Numbered from the stretch's first letter, positions 1 through 8,074 are shown. The stretch is DNA of 38,894 nt from Chitinophagaceae bacterium (GCA_947452925.1 CANGFK010000005.1:1-38894); one strand, 5' to 3'. The notes: generated from the letters alone by a model not told the origin. Translations and numbers: made by a program.

Positions 1-1
1 G

Positions 2-886
2 GGAGGTGGTATCAACTTCGGTAAGCAACTTACCTGGCCAGATGATTATTTTTCAGCTTCTTTGGGCTTGAATTTCTCTCGTTATAAATTGAGTAACTAT
101 TATATAGACCGCGTCAATTTGCCAGGTTATGATAATGGTGATTCATACAACCTAAACTTTAAGGCAGCAATAGAACGTAATTCTATTGACAATCCACAGT
201 TTCCAAGAAGTGGATCTAATCTTTTATTGAGTTTGGCTTTAACACCACCATATTCATCTATCTGGAAGGGAACAGCCAATCAGTCTAATCCTTATCAGTG
301 GATTGAATATTACAAATGGCGTTTTAATGGTGAATGGTATGTTCCATTGAGTAAGCCAACAGGTGCAGAAAGAAATCAGATGTTTGTATTGAAAGCTGCT
401 GCTAAGTATGGTTTCTTGGGAAGATATAATAGCTCATTGAAAATATCTCCATTCGAACGTTTCCAAGTTGGGGATGCAGGTTTGGCTAATCAGTCTGCAT
501 TGTTAGGCTATGAAATTATTTCTCAGAGAGGTTATCCAGTTTATCAAAACTCTAACCCATCGATAAATCCAGAACAATCTGGTGCGTCTGAATATTTTAC
601 CATCTTCAATAAATATAGCCTTGAAGTGAGGTATCCATTAAGTTTAAGTGCAAGTAGCACTATCTACGCCTTAACCTTTTTTGAAGCTGCCAATGGTTGG
701 TATTCAGTACAAGATTACAATCCGTTTCAATTGCGTAGGTCTGTGGGTGTAGGTATGCGTTTCTTCCTTCCGATGTTTGGTTTATTAGGCTTTGATTACG
801 GTATTGGACTAGATAGAATTACACCAGGGGGCAGCCTGAAAGATGCGGCTAGATTCACCTTTATGTTAGGCTACGAACCAGAATAG
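2..886 (+). CDS. bamA: BamA (Omp85) outer-membrane assembly factor, C-terminal part
   Basis: The reading frame is open from the first bases of the window, so this is the 3' end of a gene that starts upstream. It encodes about 294 residues of alternating, aromatic-rich strands typical of the 16-strand Omp85 barrel. It ends in a strand pair containing GFDYGIGLDR and FTFMLGYEPE, which resembles the closing strands of Bacteroidota BamA. BamA folds and inserts outer-membrane beta-barrel proteins. The two OmpH-family genes directly downstream give the bamA-ompH-ompH order common in this phylum and support BamA over other Omp85 proteins such as TamA. The POTRA domains lie outside the window. The identification is strong from context and moderate from sequence alone. 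Confidence 0.85.
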   Translation, partial: GGGINFGKQLTWPDDYFSASLGLNFSRYKLSNYYIDRVNLPGYDNGDSYNLNFKAAIERNSIDNPQFPRSGSNLLLSLALTPPYSSIWKGTANQSNPYQWIEYYKWRFNGEWYVPLSKPTGAERNQMFVLKAAAKYGFLGRYNSSLKISPFERFQVGDAGLANQSALLGYEIISQRGYPVYQNSNPSINPEQSGASEYFTIFNKYSLEVRYPLSLSASSTIYALTFFEAANGWYSVQDYNPFQLRRSVGVGMRFFLPMFGLLGFDYGIGLDRITPGGSLKDAARFTFMLGYEPE

Positions 887-924
887 TTTGTGGGATTTCG
901 TTAATTTGAATAAAATTCTCTGTT

Positions 925-1446
925 ATGAATAAGTTTCTAACCTTAATAATCGCACTCATTCTTCTAACCATAGAAGTCTCTGCGCAGAGATATGCCATCA
1001 TCGATACAAAATATATTCTCAGCAACATGCCAGAATATAAAATACTTGATAAGCGCATTCAGAACATCAGTGAAGGCTGGCAAAAAGATATAGATGCCAG
1101 GCAAGCTGTTTTAGACAGGATGTATAAAGATTATGATGCAGAGCAATACATGTTGACGGATGAATTGAAGAAGTCTAGGCAGTTGGAGATAACAAATAAA
1201 GAAAAAGAGATTCGCGAGTTGCAGAAAAAAAGGTTTGGTTATCAGGGAGATCTTTTTAGAGAAAGAGAAAATTTGGTGAAGCCAATTCAAGATAAGGTTT
1301 ACAATGCTATTTCAAAATTGGCAGTTGCAAGAAGCTATGACTTCATTCTCGACAAAAGTGAAGGCATTACCGTTATATTTGCCGACCCGAAATTGGATAA
1401 GAGTGACGATGTACTTAGAGAACTGGGTATTAAAGTCACTAATTAA
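925..1446 (+). CDS. OmpH/Skp-family periplasmic chaperone (first copy)
   Basis: A 173-residue protein with an N-terminal signal peptide (about residues 1-20, cleavage after VSA) and a mature region rich in charged helix between about residues 45 and 125, as in the coiled-coil tentacles of Skp/OmpH. It begins after the signal with the short beta segment typical of the family (RYAIIDTKYIL) and ends with a beta segment around YDFILDKSEG. Skp-type proteins hold unfolded outer-membrane proteins in the periplasm and hand them to BamA. The gene starts 38 bp after bamA and is probably co-transcribed with it and with the second ompH-like gene. Confidence 0.9.
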   Translation: MNKFLTLIIALILLTIEVSAQRYAIIDTKYILSNMPEYKILDKRIQNISEGWQKDIDARQAVLDRMYKDYDAEQYMLTDELKKSRQLEITNKEKEIRELQKKRFGYQGDLFRERENLVKPIQDKVYNAISKLAVARSYDFILDKSEGITVIFADPKLDKSDDVLRELGIKVTN

Positions 1447-1493
1447 ATTCAATCGTTTATACAATTAATAAATAACAACAAAAAAACAAGTAA

Positions 1494-2123
1494 ATGAAAA
1501 AATGTCTAACAGGTTTTGTGGTGTTGGCAGCAGGATTAATCTTGACTTCAAAAGTTAATGCCCAAAGTTCTCCAATAAAAATTGGAACTTTCGATGAACA
1601 AAGTGTATTGGGGCTAATGCCAGGAATTCAAAAAGTAGATACCTTACTTCAAAGATATGTGAGCGACTCTCTAAAGCCAGAATATGACTACGAAATGAGT
1701 GAATTGATGCGCTTGGACAGTTCTTACAAAAAAGATTCTGCTACTATGCAAGCTAGTACTCGTGGTATTGTTCAAAAAGAAATTAATCAGCACAAATACA
1801 AGATTGTGAACTGGCAGCAATATCAAAATCAAATGGTTCAACAAAAGGAAGAGGAATTGTTGTATCCATACAAGCAGAAAGTTTATGCTTCTTTAGAGAA
1901 AATTATTAAAGAGCAGAAATATACGCACGTTTTCAAGGGTGAACAACTATTAGTTGCACCACCTTCTGACAACTTGGTTATCAAAGTAGCATTGGATTTG
2001 AAATTGAAATTCCCTAAAGATGTGGAAGAGCAATTGAGAGCTCAAGGTTTGTTAGATAGCAGCCCATCTCCAGCTACCGCCCCTAAGCCTAAGCCAAAAC
2101 CAGCAACTGCTCCTAAACCGTAA
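1494..2123 (+). CDS. OmpH/Skp-family periplasmic chaperone (second copy)
   Basis: A 209-residue protein with a signal peptide (about residues 1-23, ending in VNA), the family beta segment IKIGTFDEQSVL, a long charged and glutamine-rich helical middle and a C-terminal beta segment near YTHVFKGEQLL. It is paralogous to the gene 47 bp upstream. It differs in having a low-complexity Pro/Lys/Ala tail over about the last 18 residues (repeats of PKP and ATAPKP), which may bind cell wall or remain disordered. The presumed role is chaperoning outer-membrane proteins. A strong hairpin terminator lies directly after the stop codon. Confidence 0.88.
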   Translation: MKKCLTGFVVLAAGLILTSKVNAQSSPIKIGTFDEQSVLGLMPGIQKVDTLLQRYVSDSLKPEYDYEMSELMRLDSSYKKDSATMQASTRGIVQKEINQHKYKIVNWQQYQNQMVQQKEEELLYPYKQKVYASLEKIIKEQKYTHVFKGEQLLVAPPSDNLVIKVALDLKLKFPKDVEEQLRAQGLLDSSPSPATAPKPKPKPATAPKP

Positions 2124-2131
2124 TATAATTT

Positions 2132-2200
2132 TAAAACAACGGATATAAAAAATGCCTTCAACTAATTAAGTTGAAGGCATTTTTTATATCCGTTGTTTTA
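2132..2200. terminator. Bidirectional terminator: 32-bp perfect hairpin
   Basis: Bases 2132-2163 are the exact reverse complement of 2169-2200, with a 5-nt loop. The stem contains the core ATGCCTTCAACT and A-runs and T-runs on its flanks. It fills the gap between the convergent ompH-like and asnS genes; the asnS stop codon begins at 2201. It can therefore terminate transcripts from both sides. Confidence 0.85.
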
Positions 2201-3649
2201 TTAAAACTCACAATTCTTAGGCGTCCTTGCAAAAGCAATTACATCTCTGATATTGCTCATACCTGTAACAAATTGTACCATACGCTCGAAGCCCAGACCA
2301 AAACCTGCGTGCGGAACAGATCCGAAGCGACGCGTATCCAAATACCAGCTCATCTCTTCTAGAGGGATATGCATCTCGGTCATTCTTTTTTCTAGTCTAT
2401 CCAAACGTTCTTCTCTTTGGCTTCCACCAACGATCTCTCCTATACCTGGAGCCAGAATATCCATTGCAGCAACAGTTTGTCTTCCTTCTTCGCAGTTATC
2501 ATTTAAGCGCATGTAAAATGCCTTTATTGCTGCAGGATAACCCGTCACAATTACTGGTTTCTTAAAATGCTTTTCTACCAGATAACGCTCATGTTCGCTT
2601 TGCATATCTATTCCCCAGCCCACTTCATACTTAAATTTCTTCTTTTTATAAGCAGGGCTATCCAATAATATCTGTATGGCTTCGGTATAAGTGATGCGTT
2701 CAAATTGATTGTCCACCACCATTTTAAGTTTCTCTATCAGTCCAAACTCGTTTCTTTCTGCCAAAGGCTTAGCTTTTTCTTCTTCTGCAAGGCGAGCATC
2801 CAAAAACTCGAGGTCTTCCATATTATGCTTCATGGCATAGCGAATAAGATATTGAATGAACTCCTCAGCTAGATTCATGTTGTCTTCAATATCATTGAAA
2901 GCCATCTCTGGTTCTATCATCCAGAACTCTGCCAAGTGACGAGTTGTGTTAGAATTCTCCGCTCTGAATGTTGGCCCGAAAGTATAGATCTCACTGAAAG
3001 CCATCGCACCCAATTCGCCTTCCAACTGACCACTTACTGTAAGATTGGTACTCTTTCCAAAGAAATCTTCACCAAAATCAATAGAGCCATCTTCACTACG
3101 TGGAGGATTATCTAGCGGTAAAGTTGTTACCCTAAACATTTCACCGGCACCTTCTGCATCACTAGAGGTGATGATGGGTGTATTCAAATAGACGAACCCT
3201 TTTTCATTAAAAAATTGATGAACTGCAAAAGCCAATGAATGTCTTAAACGGAAAACAGAACCAAAGGTGTTGGTACGAAAACGTAAATGAGCCTTCTCTC
3301 TTAAGAATTCTAAACTGTGTTTCTTTGGCTGAAGTGGATATTTCTCAGCATCACTGTCACCCAATACTTCAAGTGTCTTTGCTTTCACTTCTACTTTTTG
3401 TCCTTTTCCCAAGCTAGCAACTACTTCTCCAGTTACTTTTATAGACGCACCAGTAGTCAACCTTTTCAAGGTAGCGTCATCCAATAAACCCAATTCTACC
3501 ACCACTTGCAGGTTATTATTGGTACTTCCATCATTCAATGCAATAAACTGATTGTTACGAAATGTACGTATCCATCCCATTACTGTCACCTCTTGTCCTG
3601 TTTGCTCACTAGCAAGCAATTGCTTAATCTTTACCCTTGTGTTGAACAT
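2201..3649 (-). CDS. asnS: Asparaginyl-tRNA synthetase
   Basis: A 482-residue class II aminoacyl-tRNA synthetase that charges tRNA-Asn. An N-terminal OB-fold anticodon-binding domain (about residues 10-100, with [11 protein letters not shown] and FIALNDGS) precedes the catalytic domain. Class II motif 2 is seen as [15 protein letters not shown] (about 228-242) and motif 3 as GFGLGFERM (about 449-457). The length is usual for bacterial AsnRS. The open frame extends 11 codons further upstream to 3682. I chose the ATG at 3649 because the protein then starts MFNTRVKIK as expected, and because a -7 promoter box lies inside the longer frame, 20 bp before this ATG. Confidence 0.96.
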   Translation of the reverse strand: MFNTRVKIKQLLASEQTGQEVTVMGWIRTFRNNQFIALNDGSTNNNLQVVVELGLLDDATLKRLTTGASIKVTGEVVASLGKGQKVEVKAKTLEVLGDSDAEKYPLQPKKHSLEFLREKAHLRFRTNTFGSVFRLRHSLAFAVHQFFNEKGFVYLNTPIITSSDAEGAGEMFRVTTLPLDNPPRSEDGSIDFGEDFFGKSTNLTVSGQLEGELGAMAFSEIYTFGPTFRAENSNTTRHLAEFWMIEPEMAFNDIEDNMNLAEEFIQYLIRYAMKHNMEDLEFLDARLAEEEKAKPLAERNEFGLIEKLKMVVDNQFERITYTEAIQILLDSPAYKKKKFKYEVGWGIDMQSEHERYLVEKHFKKPVIVTGYPAAIKAFYMRLNDNCEEGRQTVAAMDILAPGIGEIVGGSQREERLDRLEKRMTEMHIPLEEMSWYLDTRRFGSVPHAGFGLGFERMVQFVTGMSNIRDVIAFARTPKNCEF

Positions 3650-3669
3650 TATTATTTTTTTAGAAGCGG

Positions 3670-3677
3670 CAAATATA
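3670..3677 (-). promoter_or_regulatory. asnS: Putative Bacteroidota -7 box for asnS
   Basis: On the minus strand this reads TATATTTG, an exact match to TAnnTTTG, 20 bp upstream of the chosen asnS ATG. No well-placed -33 TTTG is visible. Confidence 0.5.
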
Positions 3678-3694
3678 AGCATGAGGATTAAGCA

Positions 3695-3770
3695 AGATAT
3701 TAGTTAGTAGATATTAGATATCACGAGGCTTCATAATTAATAACTAATATCTCATATCTACTATCTAAAT
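3695..3770. repeat. AT-rich inverted repeat between asnS and the GNAT gene
   Basis: AGATATTAGTTA (3695-3706) is the exact reverse complement of 3741-3752. The flanks carry further variants of the word TAGATATTAG on both strands, so the whole 75-bp stretch is built from a few AT-rich words. It lies between divergent genes and could hold their promoters. It may also simply be simple-sequence drift. Confidence 0.5.
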
Positions 3771-3788
3771 TGCACCTATTAATTGATC

Positions 3789-4283
3789 ATGATGATTTTA
3801 CGAAACGCAGAAGAGAAGGATTTGCCTACCATTTTAGAAATAATGAATGAGGCAATATTGAATACTACCGCCATTTACGACTATAAAAGTCGCAATAAGG
3901 AGTATGTGGAAGCTTGGTTTGCTAAAAAGCAAGTAGATAATTTTCCAGTAATTGTCTGTGAGATGGATGGAAAAGCGGTCGGCTATGGTTCATTTGGTAC
4001 ATTCAGGGCATGGGAAGCATACAAATTCAGTGTAGAGCATTCCATTTATGTACACAAAGACTATCGGGGAAAGGGTATTGGAAAAAAGTTATTACAAGCC
4101 TTGATAAATGCTGCACGAGAAGGTGGATACCATACTATGATTGCAGGAATAGATGCTTCAAACCAAAAGAGTTGTGATTTTCACGCCCAGTTTGGCTTTA
4201 AAGAAGCCGGGCGAATAATAGATGCAGGATATAAGTTTGACAAATGGCTGGATCTTGTTTTTATGCAGTTAATATTAACTTAA
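3789..4283 (+). CDS. GNAT-family N-acetyltransferase, phosphinothricin acetyltransferase-like
   Basis: A 164-residue acetyl-CoA-dependent N-acetyltransferase. The acetyl-CoA-binding motif A is seen as YRGKGIGKKLL (about residues 92-102). It is followed by the ASNQKSCDFHAQFGF segment (about 123-137), which is characteristic of the Pat/phosphinothricin acetyltransferase branch. The N-terminal LRNAEEKDLPTILEIMNEA is also typical. Members acetylate small amines or amino-acid analogues; the real substrate cannot be read from the sequence. The frame opens with a TTG at 3783; ATGs at 3789 and 3792 are more likely starts, and choosing between them is a guess. It is divergent from asnS and monocistronic. 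Confidence 0.85.
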   Translation: MMILRNAEEKDLPTILEIMNEAILNTTAIYDYKSRNKEYVEAWFAKKQVDNFPVIVCEMDGKAVGYGSFGTFRAWEAYKFSVEHSIYVHKDYRGKGIGKKLLQALINAAREGGYHTMIAGIDASNQKSCDFHAQFGFKEAGRIIDAGYKFDKWLDLVFMQLILT

Positions 4284-4326
4284 ATAACCCTTTTTTAGCG
4301 CACATTAAAATTAGCTCATCTGCTTT

Positions 4327-4557
4327 TTATTGCTCCTTCATTATCTCCTTTTCTTTCTTCCACCATTTCAATCCAATGTAAGCCATTATGGACAATGGCA
4401 TAAACATCAGATAAAGTATCCCCGTATTTAAGGAATGTGCTGGCCCTTCACCTAACTGAGAAGCAGTTTTTGTGCAGATACTGCATTGTGCAAAGCTATT
4501 TTGCACGATAGATAAGAACGTTACTAAAGCTATGAGGAGCGATTTTATTTTATTCAT
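4327..4557 (-). CDS. Small membrane protein with CSIC motif, unknown function
   Basis: A 76-residue protein starting MNKIKSLLIAL. It has a signal peptide ending in SFA, then immediately a CxxC pair (QCSICTKTASQLGEG), a single transmembrane helix (about residues 46-66) and a short basic tail (KWWKKEKE). I believe similar CSIC-type miniproteins occur in other Bacteroidota, but no function is known to me. The CxxC would sit on the periplasmic side near the membrane and could bind metal or be redox-active (inference). A longer frame reaches 4590, but the ATG at 4557 follows a -7 box by 17 bp and leaves a clean signal peptide. Confidence 0.72.
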   Translation of the reverse strand: MNKIKSLLIALVTFLSIVQNSFAQCSICTKTASQLGEGPAHSLNTGILYLMFMPLSIMAYIGLKWWKKEKEIMKEQ

Positions 4558-4574
4558 TTCAAAAACTTGAGGGA

Positions 4575-4582
4575 CAAAGATA
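4575..4582 (-). promoter_or_regulatory. Putative -7 box for the CSIC miniprotein gene
   Basis: It reads TATCTTTG on the minus strand, an exact match to TAnnTTTG, 17 bp before the ATG at 4557. It suggests the gene is transcribed separately from plsC upstream. Confidence 0.45.
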
Positions 4583-4614
4583 GAATACAACTGATTAATG
4601 AAAAAGATTAACCA

Positions 4615-5385
4615 TTAGCTGTTTTTTACATAAAAATCAACCATGGTTGTATATACTTTCTGTTTCAATGCCTCAATAGTCATGTCTTCTGGTTTTATGG
4701 GCGGCAAAAAATGCATTTCTAATTTCGTAGGTAATAGAAAAAGTGTCTCATGAATTGGGCATGCCTTCTTTGTACCCAAGATAACACAAGGGATAATGGG
4801 TGTTTTTGTATCTCTCGACAATTTAAATGCGCCATCTTGAAACTTTGTCATTGGCGACTCGGTTTTATTTCGCGTTCCCTCAGGGAAAATGCACATGTGA
4901 AAACCTTTATTCAACGATGCCTTCATCAGATCGAAACTTTTCTTTCTACTTGCAACACTATCCCGATTTACTAACACCGAACCTCTTGCATAAAACCATC
5001 CAAAAATGGGGACTTTCGTAAAAGTATCTTTTGCAATTGTCTGATTGGGTCCAGGAACAAACGGACACAATAATGGAACATCCAACATGGCATTGTGGTT
5101 GGCGGTGACAATGTAGGTATTCCCCTTTTTAAAATGTTCTTTGCCGTATACCTTCAAAGGAGAGAGTATAAGGTAAAGCCAAGTTGCATTCCACGCTTTA
5201 GAAACTAGTATAAACCACCACATTCCTTTGGGGTCTTTTACTAATTTAGTAGCCATTGATGGAATAAAGATGATCAGAAATGTTATTACAAATGTGAGTA
5301 CGCCCCATATTGCCCAAATACGCGCAAAAATGGCAGTTAGTAAGTTGTATTTCTCTCTTTTTGGGATACTAATTGCTTCGCTCAT
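4615..5385 (-). CDS. plsC: 1-acyl-sn-glycerol-3-phosphate acyltransferase (PlsC family)
   Basis: A 256-residue inner-membrane protein of the LPLAT family. It transfers an acyl group to lysophosphatidic acid in phospholipid synthesis. The catalytic HX4D motif is NHNAMLD (about residues 96-102) and the glycerol-phosphate-binding motif is FPEGTRNK (about 167-174). Two hydrophobic segments near residues 24-42 and 56-74 anchor the N-terminus. Length and motif spacing are normal. Related enzymes that acylate other lysolipids look alike, so substrate specificity is inferred. It is probably transcribed alone. Confidence 0.9.
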   Translation of the reverse strand: MSEAISIPKREKYNLLTAIFARIWAIWGVLTFVITFLIIFIPSMATKLVKDPKGMWWFILVSKAWNATWLYLILSPLKVYGKEHFKKGNTYIVTANHNAMLDVPLLCPFVPGPNQTIAKDTFTKVPIFGWFYARGSVLVNRDSVASRKKSFDLMKASLNKGFHMCIFPEGTRNKTESPMTKFQDGAFKLSRDTKTPIIPCVILGTKKACPIHETLFLLPTKLEMHFLPPIKPEDMTIEALKQKVYTTMVDFYVKNS

Positions 5386-5411
5386 AATGTTATCAGTTTT
5401 ATCTAAAAAAT

Positions 5412-5515
5412 TGCTACTGAAGCACAGAAAAAGAATGAAAAAGGATAATAAAGCATGTCACAAGTTCTATTTTCCCATTATTTTCCTTTTCTGTTTTCTC
5501 AGTGCCTCTGTGGCA
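5412..5515. repeat. Imperfect inverted repeat of the GCCACAGAGGCAC type
   Basis: The arms 5412-5451 and 5478-5515 are imperfect reverse complements, built around TGCYACWGARGCAC followed by an A-rich tract. The right arm read on the minus strand contains GCCACAGAGGCACTGAGAAA. From memory, this word resembles a dispersed intergenic repeat seen in many unrelated bacterial genomes. It fills the gap between plsC and ung and ends 2 bp before the ung stop codon, so it may also act as a terminator for ung. Confidence 0.55.
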
Positions 5516-5517
5516 TG

Positions 5518-6189
5518 TTATATCATCCAATCTATCACTTCCAAACCCTGTTTTGCCAACAGTGCATTTGTCCTGCTAAAGTGTTTACACCCAAAGAAAC
5601 CATTGTAGGCACTCAATGGCGATGGATGTGCTGCTTTTAGAACATGGTGCTTTGTTTCGTCAATCAGCACTTGCTTCTCTTGTGCAAATTTGCCCCAAAG
5701 TAAAAATATTACGCCCTCTTTTTCAGTAGAAATTTTTTTAATCACTGCATTGGTAAAGTCCATCCAACCAATTTTTGCATGGCTTGCAGGCTCATTTGCC
5801 CTTACAGTAAGCACTGCATTCAACAAAAGAACCCCTTGCTCAGCCCATTTGGTCAGGTTTCCCGAAGTGGGTATGGGCATACCTATATCTGTGTTCAATT
5901 CTTTATAAATGTTTACCAAAGAAGGGGGTGGAGGAACACCGTCGGGTACACTAAAGCTTAATCCCATTGCCTGACCAGGATTATGATATGGATCCTGACC
6001 CAGTATTACTACTTTAACCTTATCAAAGGGTGTTTTGTCGAAGGCATTAAAAATTAATCCTCCAGGTGGATAGATAGTTGTTTTGGTGGCACGTTCTGTT
6101 TTGAGATGTGTAGCAACTTGCAGAAAATAGGGCTTTGCAAACTCATCTTGCAGCACCACCTTCCAGCTTTCTTCTATTTTTACATCCAT
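5518..6189 (-). CDS. ung: Uracil-DNA glycosylase (family 1)
   Basis: A 223-residue base-excision repair enzyme that removes uracil from DNA. The water-activating loop GQDPYH is at residues 64-69 (catalytic Asp66), the uracil-binding strand LLLNAVLTV at 121-129, and the leucine-intercalation loop with catalytic His188 is HPSPLSAYNGFFGCKHF. All diagnostic residues are present and length is normal for family 1 UNG. The ATG at 6189 is the only sensible start. It is probably monocistronic. Confidence 0.97.
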   Translation of the reverse strand: MDVKIEESWKVVLQDEFAKPYFLQVATHLKTERATKTTIYPPGGLIFNAFDKTPFDKVKVVILGQDPYHNPGQAMGLSFSVPDGVPPPPSLVNIYKELNTDIGMPIPTSGNLTKWAEQGVLLLNAVLTVRANEPASHAKIGWMDFTNAVIKKISTEKEGVIFLLWGKFAQEKQVLIDETKHHVLKAAHPSPLSAYNGFFGCKHFSRTNALLAKQGLEVIDWMI

Positions 6190-6293
6190 AAGTAAATTTT
6201 GACAACGAAAATAACAATAATCTGACGCGAGTGAAATTTAGGCTCCTCATCAAGTCTTTTATTAAAGGTTAAACCGTAAAAAAGAGTCATAAA

Positions 6294-6440
6294 GTGAGGC
6301 AATTCTTTCCAAAAGTGAGGCAATTCTTTCCAAAAGTGACACGTTTTATCGATGAAACGTGTCACTTTTGGAAAGAATTGCCCTAATAATGGACTCTTTT
6401 GCCTCGATTTTGGATTGAAATGAGGCGATTTTGGAGGGGA
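6294..6440. repeat. 21-bp-period palindromic array, island 1 (7 units)
   Basis: Units start at 6294, 6315, 6336, 6357, 6378, 6399 and 6420. The first two are identical (GTGAGGCAATTC, then TTTCCAAAA). The rest are degenerate or inverted variants sharing TGAGGC/TGCCTC, ATTTTGGA and GAA at fixed phase. Bases 6319-6346 pair perfectly with 6355-6382 (28 bp, 8-nt loop). An outer pair AAAAGAGTC (6280-6288) / GACTCTTTT (6392-6400) extends the fold. The left arm carries one extra 21-bp unit. Confidence 0.85.
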
Positions 6441-6472
6441 AAAGATAAGCTAATACCTTTAAAACAAGTAAA

Positions 6473-6498
6473 CGTCACTGCGAGGAACGAAGCAGCCT
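6473..6498 (+). repeat. REP-like word CGTCACTGCGAGGAACGAAG
   Basis: The word beginning CGTCACTGCGAGGAACGAAG and continuing CAGCCT resembles the widespread intergenic repeat of the form GTCATTGCGAGGAACGAAGC known to me from many bacterial genomes. Only one half-site is present here. It is probably a solitary degraded copy. Confidence 0.4.
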
Positions 6499-6578
6499 AA
6501 ATCATAAAAAAGTAGATTTATTTTGCTAATGCTATAAAGGTTTGCGAGGGGTGTGGGTGTTGTATGGGGTGATGTTCT

Positions 6579-6586
6579 TATTTTTG
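6579..6586 (+). promoter_or_regulatory. Putative -7 box for the 6612 gene
   Basis: TATTTTTG is an exact match to TAnnTTTG, 25 bp before the ATG at 6612. There is no clear -33 element. Confidence 0.35.
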
Positions 6587-6611
6587 GTAAAGGAAAAAAC
6601 GTTAGCGACAA

Positions 6612-7022
6612 ATGAATTTCATAAATAAAGTCTTGCAATGGTTGAAAGAGCCAGGTAATTTAGGAAAAGCCGTATTTTTAATTGCGGTGTTTCTGATAAT
6701 ATTTGGGATATATGGAAATATTACCCATACTAACAAAATAAGGAAAAGTCATCTTGTTTTGTGTGGAACTGTTCTGGACATGATTTCCCATAAAGGTGGT
6801 GTGGATATTAGATATTATTATTACTATGGAGGGAAGAGATATGAGTATCATGAAGGGGCTCCAGAAAAAACTTATAAAGATTATATAGAAAGAAGGATTA
6901 ATAGTTTACTGATAGTAATTGAAAAAGGTAATCCTAGTAATGATGCAATTTTGAGCAAAGATGAGGATTATGAAAAGTATGCCATCAAGCCAGAAGATAC
7001 TTTGAATGTGAAGTGTCCGTAA
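6612..7022 (+). CDS. Hypothetical single-pass membrane protein
   Basis: A 136-residue protein I do not recognise. Residues 20-38 form one hydrophobic helix (AVFLIAVFLIIFGIYG). The rest is soluble, with a beta-type stretch (LVLCGTVLDMI, VDIRYYYYYGGKRYEYHEG) that recalls DUF3592-like domains, in which a short membrane anchor precedes a small beta domain; this is a weak resemblance. It has no signal peptidase site, so the helix is probably an uncleaved anchor. It is flanked by non-coding DNA on both sides and looks like accessory rather than core content. Confidence 0.7.
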   Translation: MNFINKVLQWLKEPGNLGKAVFLIAVFLIIFGIYGNITHTNKIRKSHLVLCGTVLDMISHKGGVDIRYYYYYGGKRYEYHEGAPEKTYKDYIERRINSLLIVIEKGNPSNDAILSKDEDYEKYAIKPEDTLNVKCP

Positions 7023-7228
7023 TTAGAAATTCTATAAGTTTATAGCCAAAATAAATCCATCTGTTTAAACCCAATAAACCCACTTTCAAATGAATAACAT
7101 TTAGGGTAATCAATATTTCAGACCTACAACGCTTCCAAGGCATTGACTAACCTTTTGGGGCAATATCTGGCTACCTAGTTTATCAATCATCGACATCTAT
7201 TACCTTTACCAATCAAAGTTTGCATGAA

Positions 7229-7927
7229 ATGAATCTAACAAAAAAACTACTCGGCATACTATTCTTCTCCCTGCATTTCTTATTTTTAAATGCACAATCA
7301 GACAAGGTATCTATTAAGTTTTCGCCATTGGCACTAATGGACGATGTGAGCATGCCTACCATACAAGGTGGATTGGAAGTGAAACTATCTAAACGGATTT
7401 ACTGGTACAACGAAGTAGGCGTGAAATATAGGAGATGTGTCAATGAATTTTCGGATACCGCCTTTGTTGAATCCAGAGGTTTTAAATTGAAGACCGAAAT
7501 AAGATACTATTTGCGAGGGCTGAATACGGGATTTGTCAAACAGCCTATTAATGGATTTTATGTGGCAGGTAATGCTTTTTTCATCAACGACTACCACAAT
7601 ACCAAGGTTGGCTATTTTGCCATGAAAGATAGTTCCACCTTCAAACAAGATGCGTTTGGAGTGCACAAAAAAATATTTGGCATCAACGTATTGGCTGGCT
7701 TTCAACAACCAATCTACAAAAACTTTCTGATAGATCTTTACTTAGGGATTGGCGTGCGATTGAGAATGGTGAATACGGTAGAAAAAGTATTTAATAAAGA
7801 CACAGACTCATTGGAGCAAACGGTAGATTTCAGCGTGCTAAGCATTAGAGATTACGTAGATGCCTCTGGGGGAAACAGTGTGGTACCAAACTTCACAGGC
7901 GGCATCAGACTTTGTTACCGTTTTTAG
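7229..7927 (+). CDS. Hypothetical outer-membrane beta-barrel protein
   Basis: A 232-residue protein with a signal peptide (about residues 1-23, ending LNAQ). Amphipathic strand-like segments follow throughout (for example GGLEVKLSKRIYWYNEVGVKYR and FLIDLYLGIGVRLRMV), and it ends GGIRLCYRF with a terminal phenylalanine, the usual BamA-recognised end of small barrels. It resembles DUF3575-type lipid-facing barrels of Bacteroidota, but I cannot assign a function. The open frame begins at a TTG at 7220; the ATG at 7229 gives a normal signal peptide and is preferred. Confidence 0.75.
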   Translation: MNLTKKLLGILFFSLHFLFLNAQSDKVSIKFSPLALMDDVSMPTIQGGLEVKLSKRIYWYNEVGVKYRRCVNEFSDTAFVESRGFKLKTEIRYYLRGLNTGFVKQPINGFYVAGNAFFINDYHNTKVGYFAMKDSSTFKQDAFGVHKKIFGINVLAGFQQPIYKNFLIDLYLGIGVRLRMVNTVEKVFNKDTDSLEQTVDFSVLSIRDYVDASGGNSVVPNFTGGIRLCYRF

Positions 7928-8046
7928 TAATTGCACGGTGAGAGAATCAGATGCCAGCGGAGGAGCTAGCATCAAAAGAAGAGGGGATAGGGATTAAGAA
8001 AATGAGGCAATACGCCATAACTTACTACTCTTTGACTGCAGAACTA

Positions 8047-8054
8047 TATCTTTG
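8047..8054 (+). promoter_or_regulatory. lysS: Putative -7 box for lysS
   Basis: TATCTTTG matches TAnnTTTG exactly and lies 20 bp before the lysS ATG. A TTTG at 8031-8034 is too close to serve as a canonical -33 element. Confidence 0.45.
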
Positions 8055-8074
8055 CCACCCACAAAAAACAGTCA

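Larger units (their letters stand above)
6190..6611. other. 422-bp intergenic region with repeats
   Basis: No credible gene is present. Bases 6294-6440 hold an array of seven 21-bp words, including a 28-bp perfect hairpin. Bases 6473-6498 hold a short REP-like word. A -7 box for the next gene is at 6579-6586. A minus-strand open frame through the array encodes a heptad repeat (PHFWKEL), but this follows from the 21-bp DNA period, and its start is a GTG inside the hairpin. Confidence 0.7.

Noticed and set aside
5228-5608. 126-codon + strand frame across the plsC-ung gap
   Set aside because: It overlaps plsC and ung on the other strand and passes through the inverted repeat; composition is not protein-like.
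6180-6365. Minus-strand 61-codon frame with a repeated PHFWKEL heptad
   Set aside because: The heptad is a by-product of the 21-bp DNA period. The start is a GTG inside the hairpin, and the frame overlaps the ung start.
7023-7228. Possible degenerate gene or RNA in the 206-bp gap
   Set aside because: I see no open frame, hairpin or repeat; only a weak -7-like TACCTTTA near 7201, with one mismatch.
7385-7708. 107-codon minus-strand frame
   Set aside because: It is antisense to the outer-membrane protein gene, which has a signal peptide and a barrel-type C-terminus.
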